From: Kiritimatiellales bacterium
Lineage (GTDB): Bacteria; Verrucomicrobiota; Kiritimatiellia; Kiritimatiellales; Pontiellaceae
DNA length: 14,866 bases
Assembly: GCA_030625905.1 (NCBI GenBank)
Contig: DAOUQA010000029.1
Coordinates: 1 to 14,866 of the forward strand
Reading direction: 5' to 3'
In this document: positions 1 to 6,916 of the stretch, in pieces
Position numbering within the stretch: the stretch's first letter is position 1
Layout: every line of letters starts with the position of its first letter
The notes under the pieces: generated by a model
The model's input: the letters and a program-made list of their open reading frames with translations, nothing else
What the model was told of the DNA's origin: nothing
Databases searched by the model: none
Position numbers and translations under genes: made by a program

Positions 1-2142
1 AACCGCGTCCCAGTCCTTTTCCATATCCTCGGCCAGCTGGCGGATGAAGAACAGCGCGTCCACGCCGCCCATCTGCTCACTGACCCAGTGCGCCTCGTTG
101 TAGTGCGCCTTGAGGCGGCTCATCACTGCCGAATGGCCGCGTGGTACGAGAGCGGTCTCCAACTCCGACTTGTGCTCCAACACAATCTGTTTAAAGCGTC
201 CCTTGTTGTTGAAGTCGGGAAGCAGTAACACGTCGTGCAGGATTTCGAGCAGCTCGGTGGTGTGGCCAGCCATGCACTTTCCGTGCAGGAAAAAGCGGGT
301 GATGCCTGTGTCGGAATCCTCTACCGCCGAGAGGAATGGCGAGCTGTGGATGCCGCCAGTTTCCTTGGCGATGCGCTGCGAGAGCGAGACATAGTCCTCG
401 TTCTGCGTGCCCATTTCCAGTAGCGCACTGCCGAGCAGCGAGGCCAGCGGAATGTCTTCCTGGTCGAGTCCGTGCAGGTCAAAGCCGACGTCGAGATAGA
501 GGATGCCGTTGGTAAACAGGTCGTGCGTCAACACCGTGGCGCCATGCAGTTTTGTTTCGCCGCGATCGACTTTCCGGATGTTCTTATCGAGATCGTCGCG
601 GTGCAGCAGCGGGATGGTGGCGATGGCCTCGGGCGAGTCGGGTGTGGCCTGCATTTTCAGTAGCCGCTTCGTGTTGGCGACTATCTGCCGCAGTTCGGCT
701 TCGTCCATCCCGGCCTTGGCGGCCGCGAGCCGCTCTTTTTCATCGGCTTCGGTGCGGGCGGCCTGTCCCGCGTCGGGAACCAGCACAACGGTGGACCGGT
801 GCGTGTTTTCAATGAAGCTCTCTTGGATGAGTTTTTCAAAGTAGCCGTCCTGCCCGGCCTGTTTCTTGACCGCCTGCAGCGGGGACTCGAAGGCGATCAG
901 TTCCAGCGGGTCGGCATCGTAGATCCAGGTGTTGAGCGACTTGAGGAAAAGCGACAGCCCGCGCGGGAAGCCGCCGGTATTGTTTTCGCGCAGGTCGAAC
1001 TCAAAGGTGTTGAGCGCGGCATCGATATCGTCGCGGTCGATGCCGTTCTTGGCTAAATCCTCCAGGGTTTGGAAGACGAGCGCCTCGGCCTTCTCCATGT
1101 TTTTGGTTTCGACGCCCTTGAGGCCGATCGAGTACATCATCTGGATCATGTGCGTTTCCATACCGCCGCCGGTAATGTCCTCGCCGAGGCCGGATTCGAT
1201 CAGCGCCTTGCGCAGTGGCGAGGCGGGTGTGCCGAGCAGGATGTGGTCGAGCAGTGTCAGCGCAAAAACGAGCTCGGCATCGGTCGGCGAGGGGAGCAAC
1301 CAGTTGACCGTGAACATCGGCTTCGGGTTTTCATCGTCGGCCGATACGGCGTAGGGTCTTTCGATGCGAACCGGCTGGGGCAACGGTTGCTGGACATCGA
1401 TTCCAGAGTCGGGATCGATCTTCTTGAAATCCTTGAGGTATTCCTCCAGCAGGGCGAAGCGCGCCTCGACGGGGTCGTTTCCGTAGAAAAAGATGCGGGC
1501 ATTGGAGGGATGGTAGAAGGAATCGTGGAAGGCCTTGAACTGTTCATACGTCAGGTTGGGAATGTTCTTTGGGCTTCCGCCGGAGTCGAGGCCGTAGGTG
1601 GTGTCGGGGAAGAGCGACTGCTGCGAACTTTCCATCAGCAATGAGTCCGGCGAGGAGTAGACCCCCTTCATTTCATTGTAGACCACGCCCTTGTATTTCA
1701 GTTCGGCCGCGGGCGATTCCAGCTCGTAGTGCCAGCCCTCCTGCATGAAGAAATCCCTAGTGATGCGTGGGTGGAAGACGGCATCGAGATAGACGTCCAC
1801 CAGATTGTTGAAATCCTTCAGGTTTTGGCTGGCGACCGGGTAGCAGGTCTTGTCGGGGTAGGTGAATGCGTTCAGGAAGGTTTGGAGCGATCCCTTGAGC
1901 AACTGGACAAAGGGATCCTTGACCGGATATTTGCGCGAGCCGCAGAGCACGGTGTGCTCCAGAATATGCGCTACACCGGTCGAATCCGACGGAGGCGTGC
2001 GGAACGAAATTCCGAAGCACTTGTTCTCGTCGTCGTTCTCCATCGAAAGAATCTCCGCGCCGGTCGGGATGTGGCGGTAGATCTTTGCCTGCGCGTTTAG
2101 CTCCTTGATTTCCTCGCTGCGCACCAACTCAAAATTATTCAT
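1..2142 (-). CDS. M16C family zinc metallopeptidase, PreP/Cym1-like, 3' end outside window
   Basis: This reading frame is open from an ATG at 2142 to the left edge, giving 714 codons without a stop. Family members are usually about 970-1000 residues, so roughly the last quarter is missing. The inverted zinc motif HILEH lies at residues 59-63 (H59 and H63 ligands, E62 catalytic) inside GVAHILEHTVLCGSRKYP, a hallmark of presequence-protease-type M16C enzymes. The downstream NEMKG segment supplies the likely third ligand, E157. The start follows GGAG with a 6-base spacer. Family knowledge: these enzymes degrade unstructured peptides inside a closed clamshell chamber. No signal peptide is seen (N-terminus MNNFELVRSE), so a cytoplasmic peptide-clearing role is inferred. 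It lies 131 bp downstream of fhs on the same strand, with no functional link evident. Family assignment is firm; the physiological substrate is unknown. Confidence 0.93.
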   Translation of the reverse strand, partial: MNNFELVRSEEIKELNAQAKIYRHIPTGAEILSMENDDENKCFGISFRTPPSDSTGVAHILEHTVLCGSRKYPVKDPFVQLLKGSLQTFLNAFTYPDKTCYPVASQNLKDFNNLVDVYLDAVFHPRITRDFFMQEGWHYELESPAAELKYKGVVYNEMKGVYSSPDSLLMESSQQSLFPDTTYGLDSGGSPKNIPNLTYEQFKAFHDSFYHPSNARIFFYGNDPVEARFALLEEYLKDFKKIDPDSGIDVQQPLPQPVRIERPYAVSADDENPKPMFTVNWLLPSPTDAELVFALTLLDHILLGTPASPLRKALIESGLGEDITGGGMETHMIQMMYSIGLKGVETKNMEKAEALVFQTLEDLAKNGIDRDDIDAALNTFEFDLRENNTGGFPRGLSLFLKSLNTWIYDADPLELIAFESPLQAVKKQAGQDGYFEKLIQESFIENTHRSTVVLVPDAGQAARTEADEKERLAAAKAGMDEAELRQIVANTKRLLKMQATPDSPEAIATIPLLHRDDLDKNIRKVDRGETKLHGATVLTHDLFTNGILYLDVGFDLHGLDQEDIPLASLLGSALLEMGTQNEDYVSLSQRIAKETGGIHSSPFLSAVEDSDTGITRFFLHGKCMAGHTTELLEILHDVLLLPDFNNKGRFKQIVLEHKSELETALVPRGHSAVMSRLKAHYNEAHWVSEQMGGVDALFFIRQLAEDMEKDWDAV

Positions 2143-2273
2143 TTCCTGCTCCGTAATTAAAAGAAAGAGACCAATACAGGATTCGTCCGTTTCGTGCGAA
2201 TCCATTCATGGATAATAAACATTGCGATCGGTCAACAGCCCGTACCGCTTTCGTGTGCTTCGTACGCTTCTTC
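2143..2273. other. Intergenic spacer with small inverted repeat and degenerate CACGAA-type tracts
   Basis: This gap lies between the fhs stop and the peptidase start. GGATTCG (2179-2185) and CGAATCC (2197-2203) form a 7-bp stem with an 11-nt loop. On the minus strand a T-rich but interrupted tract follows, so a weak terminator for fhs is possible but not convincing. The stretches around 2186-2200 and 2239-2262 (TTTCGTG, CTTCGTAC) resemble degenerate units of the CACGAAACA repeat seen elsewhere in the window. No ORF here is credible. Confidence 0.4.
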
Positions 2274-4037
2274 CTAAAACAATCCGGTCACCTTGCCGGT
2301 GTCGACATCCACATCGATCTGGCGGAAGCCGGGGTTGGAGCCTGTGCCGGGGAGCAGCTTGATCGCTCCGGCGACCGGCACGACAAAGCCTGCGCCCTTG
2401 TAGATTAGCACGTCGCGGATCGGCAGGCGCCATCCTTTGGGAGCTCCCTTGAAGTCTGGATCGTGCGAGAGGCTCAGGTGGGTCTTGACCATGCACATGC
2501 CCATTTGCGCAGCTTCGGGATCGTTCTGGAACAGGTTGATCTTTTTTTCTGCCTCGGCCGACCAGTCGACACCTTCTGCTCCATAAATTTCGATGGCGAT
2601 CTTTTCAACGCGCTCCTTGAGCGGGAGGTCGAGGGCATAGAGGTGTTCGAAGTGGTGTTCCTCTTCGCAGGCGGCTACAACCGCCTCGGCGAGTTCAACT
2701 GCTCCTTCTCCGCCCTTGAGCCAATGTTCGGATACTGCGCAACGGGCACCGCTTTCTTCGGCGATGCGGCGTAGTAGTTCGTGTTCGGCGGGAGTGTCGG
2801 TATAGAAGCCGTTGATGCAGACGACGGGATTGGCGCCGCTCTTTTTCACGATTTCAATATGCGCGATCAGGTTGGAACAGCCTTTTTCCAGCAATTCGAG
2901 GTTTTCCTCGGTATATGCAGAGTCGAGTGGTTTGCCCGGTTTTACTTCGGAGCCTCCGCCATGCATCTTGAGTGCGCGCACGGTGGCGACAATCACGACG
3001 GCATCGGGCTTGAGGCCGGAGTAGCGGCACTTCAGGTTCCAGAATTTTTCGAAACCGATATCGGCGGCGAATCCGCTTTCAGTCACGAGGTATTCGCCCA
3101 TGCGGATGCCGAGCATGTCGGCAATCACCGAACTCTGGCCGATGGCGATATTGGCGAAGGGACCCGCGTGTACAAAGACGGGGTTGCCCTCGATGGTCTG
3201 GAGCAGATTGGGGTTGAGAGCCTCGACCATCAACGCGGTCATGGCACCGTCCACTTCGAGGTCGGCCGTGGTGACTTCCGCGCCGCTGCGGCTGTAGGCC
3301 ACGACCATCTTGCCGATGCGTTCGCGCATGTCGCCCAGGCTGTTGGCGACGGCGAGGATAGCCATGATTTCGCTGGATACAGAGATCTGGAAGCCAGACT
3401 CCATTTCATAGCCGTCCATCTTGCCGCCCTTGCCGATGGTAATGTTGCGTAGCGACTGGGCGCAGAAATCCATCGCCCATTTGAGCTGGACGCGGTCGGG
3501 GTCGACGTCGAGGCGTTTGATGCCGATTTTCTTCAGGCGCTCGTCGTCATAGTTGCGCTCGTGCTGCATGCGGGCGGTGAGTGCCACCATGGCGAGGTTG
3601 TGCGCGTTGGTGATGGCGTCGATGTCGCCGGTGAGGCCGAGCGAGAACGGTGCGAGCGGAATGCACTGCGCCAGGCCGCCGCCGGCGGCGGAGCCCTTGA
3701 TGTTGAAGGTGGGGCCGCTGCTGGGCTGGCGGATGGCGCCGACCGACTTTTTGCCGATTACACCAAGGCCTTCCACGAGTCCCATGGAGGTGGTGGTCTT
3801 GCCTTCGCCAAGCGGGGTGGGGGTGATGGCGGTCACGTCGACATATTTTCCGACGGGAAGATCCTTCACGCGGTTCCATGTTTTGGTGTAGTCGATCTTG
3901 GCGACGTTGCGCCCCATGGGAATGAGTTCGCCTTCCTGCAGGCCGAGCTTTTCGCCGATCTGCTGGATGGGTTTAATGTTTTCTTCTGCGGCTTCGGCAA
4001 TCTGCCAGTCCGCCATTTGGGTTGGGTCGAGTTTCAT
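2274..4037 (-). CDS. fhs: Formate--tetrahydrofolate ligase
   Basis: This is a cytoplasmic enzyme that makes 10-formyl-tetrahydrofolate from formate, ATP and THF. It is the entry step of the methyl branch of C1 metabolism and also feeds purine synthesis. The predicted protein has 587 residues. It carries the family P-loop TPTPLGEGKTTT (residues 72-83), then RQPSSGPTF, GSAAGGGLAQ, LTGDIDAIT and the C-terminal VTGLF. An in-frame ATG at 4049 exists, but its own codons contain the GGAG that sits 6 bases ahead of the ATG at 4037, so the shorter start is preferred. Segments such as KTHLSLSHDPDFKG and DLPVGKYVDVTAITPTPLGE read more like the ligase domain of eukaryotic C1-THF synthase than the Moorella enzyme, and the protein is somewhat longer than the 556-560 residues of clostridial forms. 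It lies 58 bp downstream of focA and is probably co-transcribed with it. Confidence 0.97.
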   Translation of the reverse strand: MKLDPTQMADWQIAEAAEENIKPIQQIGEKLGLQEGELIPMGRNVAKIDYTKTWNRVKDLPVGKYVDVTAITPTPLGEGKTTTSMGLVEGLGVIGKKSVGAIRQPSSGPTFNIKGSAAGGGLAQCIPLAPFSLGLTGDIDAITNAHNLAMVALTARMQHERNYDDERLKKIGIKRLDVDPDRVQLKWAMDFCAQSLRNITIGKGGKMDGYEMESGFQISVSSEIMAILAVANSLGDMRERIGKMVVAYSRSGAEVTTADLEVDGAMTALMVEALNPNLLQTIEGNPVFVHAGPFANIAIGQSSVIADMLGIRMGEYLVTESGFAADIGFEKFWNLKCRYSGLKPDAVVIVATVRALKMHGGGSEVKPGKPLDSAYTEENLELLEKGCSNLIAHIEIVKKSGANPVVCINGFYTDTPAEHELLRRIAEESGARCAVSEHWLKGGEGAVELAEAVVAACEEEHHFEHLYALDLPLKERVEKIAIEIYGAEGVDWSAEAEKKINLFQNDPEAAQMGMCMVKTHLSLSHDPDFKGAPKGWRLPIRDVLIYKGAGFVVPVAGAIKLLPGTGSNPGFRQIDVDVDTGKVTGLF

Positions 4038-4043
4038 GATGAT

Positions 4044-4047
4044 CTCC
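4044..4047 (-). promoter_or_regulatory. Ribosome binding site deciding the fhs start
   Basis: GGAG on the minus strand lies 6 bases before the ATG at 4037. The upstream in-frame ATG at 4049 overlaps this site and lacks a purine-rich motif of its own, so translation most likely begins at 4037. Confidence 0.6.
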
Positions 4048-4095
4048 ATTTTTTACAAGCTTGCTCTAGATCACTAATTTTTTGGAACCACGGAA

Positions 4096-4932
4096 TCAGC
4101 TGTCCTGTTTTCTGAGGTAGAGGATCCAGTAGATGGTTCCAACGAAGATCGCTCCGCCGACCATGTTGCCAATGGTGACCGGTAAAAGGTTTTTCAGCAG
4201 AAAACCGGAAGTCGTAAGGTTCGATAGATCCGCACCGTTGAGCAGGGCGACGATGCCGGGGTTGTGTTTCAGTACCAGTCCGGCCGGAATGAAGTACATG
4301 TTGGCGATCGAGTGCTCGAAGCCCATAGCCACAAACGCGGTGATGGGGAAGATGATCGACAGGATCTTGTCGGTGACGGAGCGGCTGCTGTAGCACAGCC
4401 AGATCGCCAGGCAGACGAGTATATTGCAGAGCATGCCGCTGGCGAGGGCCTGGGTGAACGTCAGGTTCACTTTTGCGTTAGCGATGGCCAGTGCCTTGGC
4501 TCCTATCGCACCACTGTTGCCCAACCAGTGGCCACTGTAGTGGATCATCGCCACAATGGCCAGTGCGCCGACAAGGTTGCCCATGAACACAAACACCCAG
4601 CCGCGCAGCATTTGCCGCACTTTGATTTTTCCGCTGAAGCAACCCATTACCATCAGGGTATCGCCGGTGAAGAGATCGGCTCCCGCAATGATGACCAGAA
4701 CCAGGCCGAGGGAGAACGTCATTCCCCCGATGAGCTTGGTCAGGCCGACGCCGAGGGCGGAGTCGTGGATGACCGAGGTGAAGAACGCCGCGCCAAAGGC
4801 GATGAACGATCCCGCTTGCACGGCCAGAAAAAAGGCGCTGAGGAAATCGCGGTTCGCTTTTCGGATGGCCGAGGCTTCGGCGCGTTTGGCCATCTCCGCC
4901 GGGATGTATGCATCGCTTATTGCTGGTTCCAT
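4096..4932 (-). CDS. focA: Formate/nitrite transporter family channel, FocA-like
   Basis: This is a 278-residue inner-membrane pentameric anion channel of the formate/nitrite family. The usual length is about 280. Six hydrophobic segments are visible at roughly residues 31-52, 66-86, 112-131, 160-181, 189-206 and 246-273. GADLFTGD (84-91) and GFEHSIANMYFIPAG (204-218) align by eye with E. coli FocA; H207 corresponds to the gating histidine H209. PVTIGNMVGG near residue 251 also matches FocA. The start is set by AAGGAG five bases upstream of the ATG at 4932; the in-frame extension to 5106 is only read-through of the preceding gene region. It overlaps the end of the MetV-like fragment by 16 bp and precedes fhs, which favours formate rather than nitrite as substrate. 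Direction of transport cannot be read from sequence. Confidence 0.93.
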   Translation of the reverse strand: MEPAISDAYIPAEMAKRAEASAIRKANRDFLSAFFLAVQAGSFIAFGAAFFTSVIHDSALGVGLTKLIGGMTFSLGLVLVIIAGADLFTGDTLMVMGCFSGKIKVRQMLRGWVFVFMGNLVGALAIVAMIHYSGHWLGNSGAIGAKALAIANAKVNLTFTQALASGMLCNILVCLAIWLCYSSRSVTDKILSIIFPITAFVAMGFEHSIANMYFIPAGLVLKHNPGIVALLNGADLSNLTTSGFLLKNLLPVTIGNMVGGAIFVGTIYWILYLRKQDS

Positions 4933-5192
4933 AACTTCTCCTTCTTTGCCGCGAGATAGATCTGTTCGCCCCGGCAAACCACGCCCTCCTCGTTGCCGCA
5001 GGTTCCGTCCGGCTTCGCATCCCCGCACGGGGCATTGGCCAATCCCTTGGCATAGCCGCCCATCGTACAGAAACCAAAGTTTTCCGCAAGGTAGCAGTCG
5101 CCGCACTCCTGCATTCGAACGCCGCGTGTTTTGCGATGCGCTCCATGGTTTTCTTCAGTCCGTGGAAGCCCTTGTGGCCGGATCGCCATATG
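4917..5192 (-). pseudogene. Truncated, frameshifted methylenetetrahydrofolate reductase C-terminal (MetV-like) fragment
   Basis: The intact 3' part starts at an ATG at 5114 and encodes 65 residues with six cysteines: MQECGDCYLAENFGF, then C-x13-C (PCGDAKPDG) and TCGNEEGVVCRGEQIY. This pattern matches the cysteine-rich C-terminal domain of methylenetetrahydrofolate reductases and MetV partners, which bind metal or Fe-S. In the next frame, upstream residues GHKGFHGLKKTMERIAKH and then FECR run straight into it. One extra G at the GCAGGAG sequence near 5103-5108 would join the two as FECRECGDC. Family-like sequence stops at about 5193, where the hairpin repeat begins, so the 5' part is gone. It could still be expressed as a small protein, but no good ribosome site precedes the ATG at 5114. 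It overlaps the focA start by 16 bp, which hints at ancestral translational coupling. Confidence 0.6.
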
Positions 5193-5193
5193 A

Positions 5194-5273
5194 GCAGGCG
5201 AGCCGCCTGCGGTACGGAAGCCGACGAGCCGTCGGCGGTACGGGAAGGGAGGTGCCGCAGGCGGCTCGCCTGC
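5194..5273. repeat. REP-like cluster of three GAGCC-loop mini-hairpins
   Basis: Unit 1 (5194-5217) is stem GCAGGC, loop GAGCC, stem GCCTGC, tail GGTACGG after a G. Unit 2 (5220-5243) is GCCGAC, GAGCC, GTCGGC and the same tail. Unit 3 (5257-5273) is unit 1 in inverted orientation, with loop GGCTC. Units 1 and 3 can also pair with each other over 19 bases. Units 1 and 2 differ at four stem positions, and the changes are compensatory, so the hairpin is kept. This resembles REP/REPIN elements, which in other bacteria are moved by RAYT transposases; no such gene is in the window. The element fills the space between the hemN stop and the MetV-like fragment. Confidence 0.75.
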
Positions 5274-5282
5274 TTGGGTGCC

Positions 5283-6638
5283 TTACACGGTCTGGGAGTA
5301 GCGGCCTTGGCGCTGGTCGGCTTGCAGATAGGCATCGAAGCGCATGGCGACGATGCGGATGAAGAGGCGACCGAGCGGAGTGACGTGCAGGCCGCCGGGT
5401 TCGCGGCGGACGAGGCCGTCGGTCTCAAGGTCGTCGAGCGAGGCAATGTCGGCCTTGAAATGGTCGGCGAAGTCGATTCCGATTTCGGAGGAAAGCTTTT
5501 CGTAGTCAATGTAGAGGTTGCACATGATGTGCATGATGGCGGCGTAGCGGATCTTGTCCTCGTTGGTCATGGCATAGCCGCGCAGCAGCGGAAGGTTGCC
5601 GGCATCGAGCGCGGCATAGTAGGCGTCGAGTTCCTTCTGGTTCTGGAAATAGCGCCCGCCTGCGTGGGAGATGGCGGACATGCCGAAGCCGTGGAGATCG
5701 ACGCCTTTGTGGGTGCTATAGCCCTGGAAGTTGCGCTGGAGGGTGCCGTTGGCAAGCGCCTGCGCCATACCGTCGTCCGGTTTGGAAAAGTGATCCATGC
5801 CGATGTAGACGTAGCCTGCGCCGGTGAGTTTTTCGATGGTGAGCTGGAGCAGCTTCAATTTCATTTCCGCATCGGGCAGCTGCTCCTCGAAGGTTTGCTG
5901 GAACGGCTTGATCCATGGGATGTGGGCATAGCTGTAGATGGCGAAGCGGTCGGGCGAAAGCGACAGGGCATCGTCCAAGGTTTTGGAAAACGATGCGACG
6001 GTCTGGCCGGGTAGGCCATAGATGAGATCAAAGTTGATCGATTCCATGCCGCTGTCGCGCAGCCATTGGTTGGCCTCGGCGATGAGTTCCATGGGCTGGA
6101 TGCGGGCAATGGTTTTCTGCACCTCGGGATTGGTGTCCTGCACGCCGAGCGAGGCGCGGTTGAATCCGGCGTTGCGCAGGGCCTGCACTTTTTCCAGGGT
6201 CAGGGAACGTGGGTCGATCTCGGCGCCGGCCTCGATGGCGGAGGCCATCGGGAAGTGCGTGCGGATCATTTGGCCGAGTTGTTCGATTTCCTCCGGGAGC
6301 AGGAAGGTGGGGGTTCCACCGCCGAGCTGGATCTGTACGACCTCGGAGCCTTCGGCAATGAATTTGGTGCGCATCTCTATTTCATGGCCAAGGCAGCCAA
6401 GGTATTCCGCACTTTTGCCTTGGTCGCTGGTGACGATATTGGTGCAGCCGCAGTAGAGGCATTGCCTAGCGCAGAAGGGGAGGTGGAAGTAGAGGGAGAG
6501 AGGGCTGGGAGCTGGGGGCTGGGAGCTGGGAGCTGAAAACTCCTCGGAAAAGTGGGTGGCAGGAGGGTAGGAGGTATAGCGCGGCCCCGGCACATTATAC
6601 TTGCGGAGCTGATCGAGGCTGACGGAAATTGGATTCAT
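5283..6638 (-). CDS. hemN: Oxygen-independent coproporphyrinogen III dehydrogenase (radical SAM)
   Basis: This cytoplasmic radical-SAM enzyme decarboxylates coproporphyrinogen III to protoporphyrinogen IX without oxygen. The protein is 451 residues, close to E. coli HemN (457). YNVPGPRYTSYPPATHF (14-30) is the family N-terminal signature. The cluster-binding C56-x3-C60-x2-C63 is followed by C65, as in true HemN (C62, C66, C69, C71 in E. coli) and unlike HemW-type paralogues. GGGTPT (106-111), YSYAHIPWIKPFQ and DHFSKPDDGMAQA are also present. The ATG at 6638 is chosen because the signature starts soon after it; the open frame extends to 6770 but through repeat DNA. No Shine-Dalgarno sequence precedes the start. 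Residues 35-47 are encoded by a 7-bp tandem repeat. It lies downstream of hemE on the same strand. Confidence 0.95.
   Translation of the reverse strand: MNPISVSLDQLRKYNVPGPRYTSYPPATHFSEEFSAPSSQPPAPSPLSLYFHLPFCARQCLYCGCTNIVTSDQGKSAEYLGCLGHEIEMRTKFIAEGSEVVQIQLGGGTPTFLLPEEIEQLGQMIRTHFPMASAIEAGAEIDPRSLTLEKVQALRNAGFNRASLGVQDTNPEVQKTIARIQPMELIAEANQWLRDSGMESINFDLIYGLPGQTVASFSKTLDDALSLSPDRFAIYSYAHIPWIKPFQQTFEEQLPDAEMKLKLLQLTIEKLTGAGYVYIGMDHFSKPDDGMAQALANGTLQRNFQGYSTHKGVDLHGFGMSAISHAGGRYFQNQKELDAYYAALDAGNLPLLRGYAMTNEDKIRYAAIMHIMCNLYIDYEKLSSEIGIDFADHFKADIASLDDLETDGLVRREPGGLHVTPLGRLFIRIVAMRFDAYLQADQRQGRYSQTV
6500..6534 (+). repeat. Five-copy 7-bp tandem repeat inside hemN
   Basis: On the plus strand, five heptads of the form GGGAGCT/GGGGGCT/GAGGGCT follow one another. 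They encode the proline/serine-rich stretch SAPSSQPPAPSP (residues 35-46) between the HemN N-terminal signature and the radical-SAM core. Seven is not a multiple of three, so gain or loss of one unit would shift the reading frame. Confidence 0.85.
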
Positions 6639-6649
6639 AATGGGGATTA

Positions 6650-6885
6650 AAACCACGGAATACCTGACGCGGCGAGCCCCAACCAAAATTAATGAACCAC
6701 GAAACACACGAAATTGAATCCTGTCGCACGGTTTTGTGTGTTCCGTACTACTATCTGCCGTTTGAACCATTCCCGTTGGTCACTATTTTCGTTCCGAAAA
6801 TTATCTTTTCGCTTTGCTTCAAGGCACGGTTCAAATTTTTGGTTGCGGCTATGCCGCGCTAGGTGTTTGGTGTATTTCGTGGTTA
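6650..6885. repeat. Cluster of CCACGGAATA/CCACGAAACA-type extragenic repeats
   Basis: The gap between hemN and hemE holds several related tracts. AACCACGGAATACC starts at 6651. AACCACGAAACACACGAAAT (from 6695) is a direct 9-bp-periodic copy. TTTTGTGTGTTCCGTAC (about 6732-6748) is a degenerate inverted copy. GTGTATTTCGTGGTT (about 6870-6884) is a further inverted copy. The 6695 and 6884 ends form near-matching inverted termini around about 190 bp that hold no credible ORF. The first tract ends about 25 bp upstream of the hemN ATG and lies in its leader. Function is unknown. Confidence 0.6.
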
Positions 6886-6916
6886 GCCAATATTAGGTGG
6901 ATGGGTAAAGGATTGA

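Noticed and set aside
2781..3452. 223-codon plus-strand ORF
   Set aside because: It is antisense to fhs, whose P-loop and family motifs run through the opposite strand; the ORF has no recognisable features.
4038..4049. Upstream ATG for fhs adding MEII
   Set aside because: Its codons contain the GGAG ribosome site that serves the ATG at 4037.
4933..5106. N-terminal extension of focA
   Set aside because: The added residues are out-of-frame MetV-like sequence, and a strong AAGGAG precedes the ATG at 4932.
4478..5509. 343-codon minus-strand ORF crossing hemN, the hairpin repeat and focA
   Set aside because: Most of it is out-of-frame hemN and focA sequence; only the short stretch near 5110-5185 is meaningful, as part of the MetV-like relic.
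6500..6534. CRISPR-like or direct-repeat array
   Set aside because: The units are 7 bp and contiguous with no spacers; it is a simple tandem repeat in coding DNA.
6639..6770. N-terminal extension of hemN
   Set aside because: The added codons are read from the extragenic repeat cluster and precede the conserved HemN N-terminal signature.
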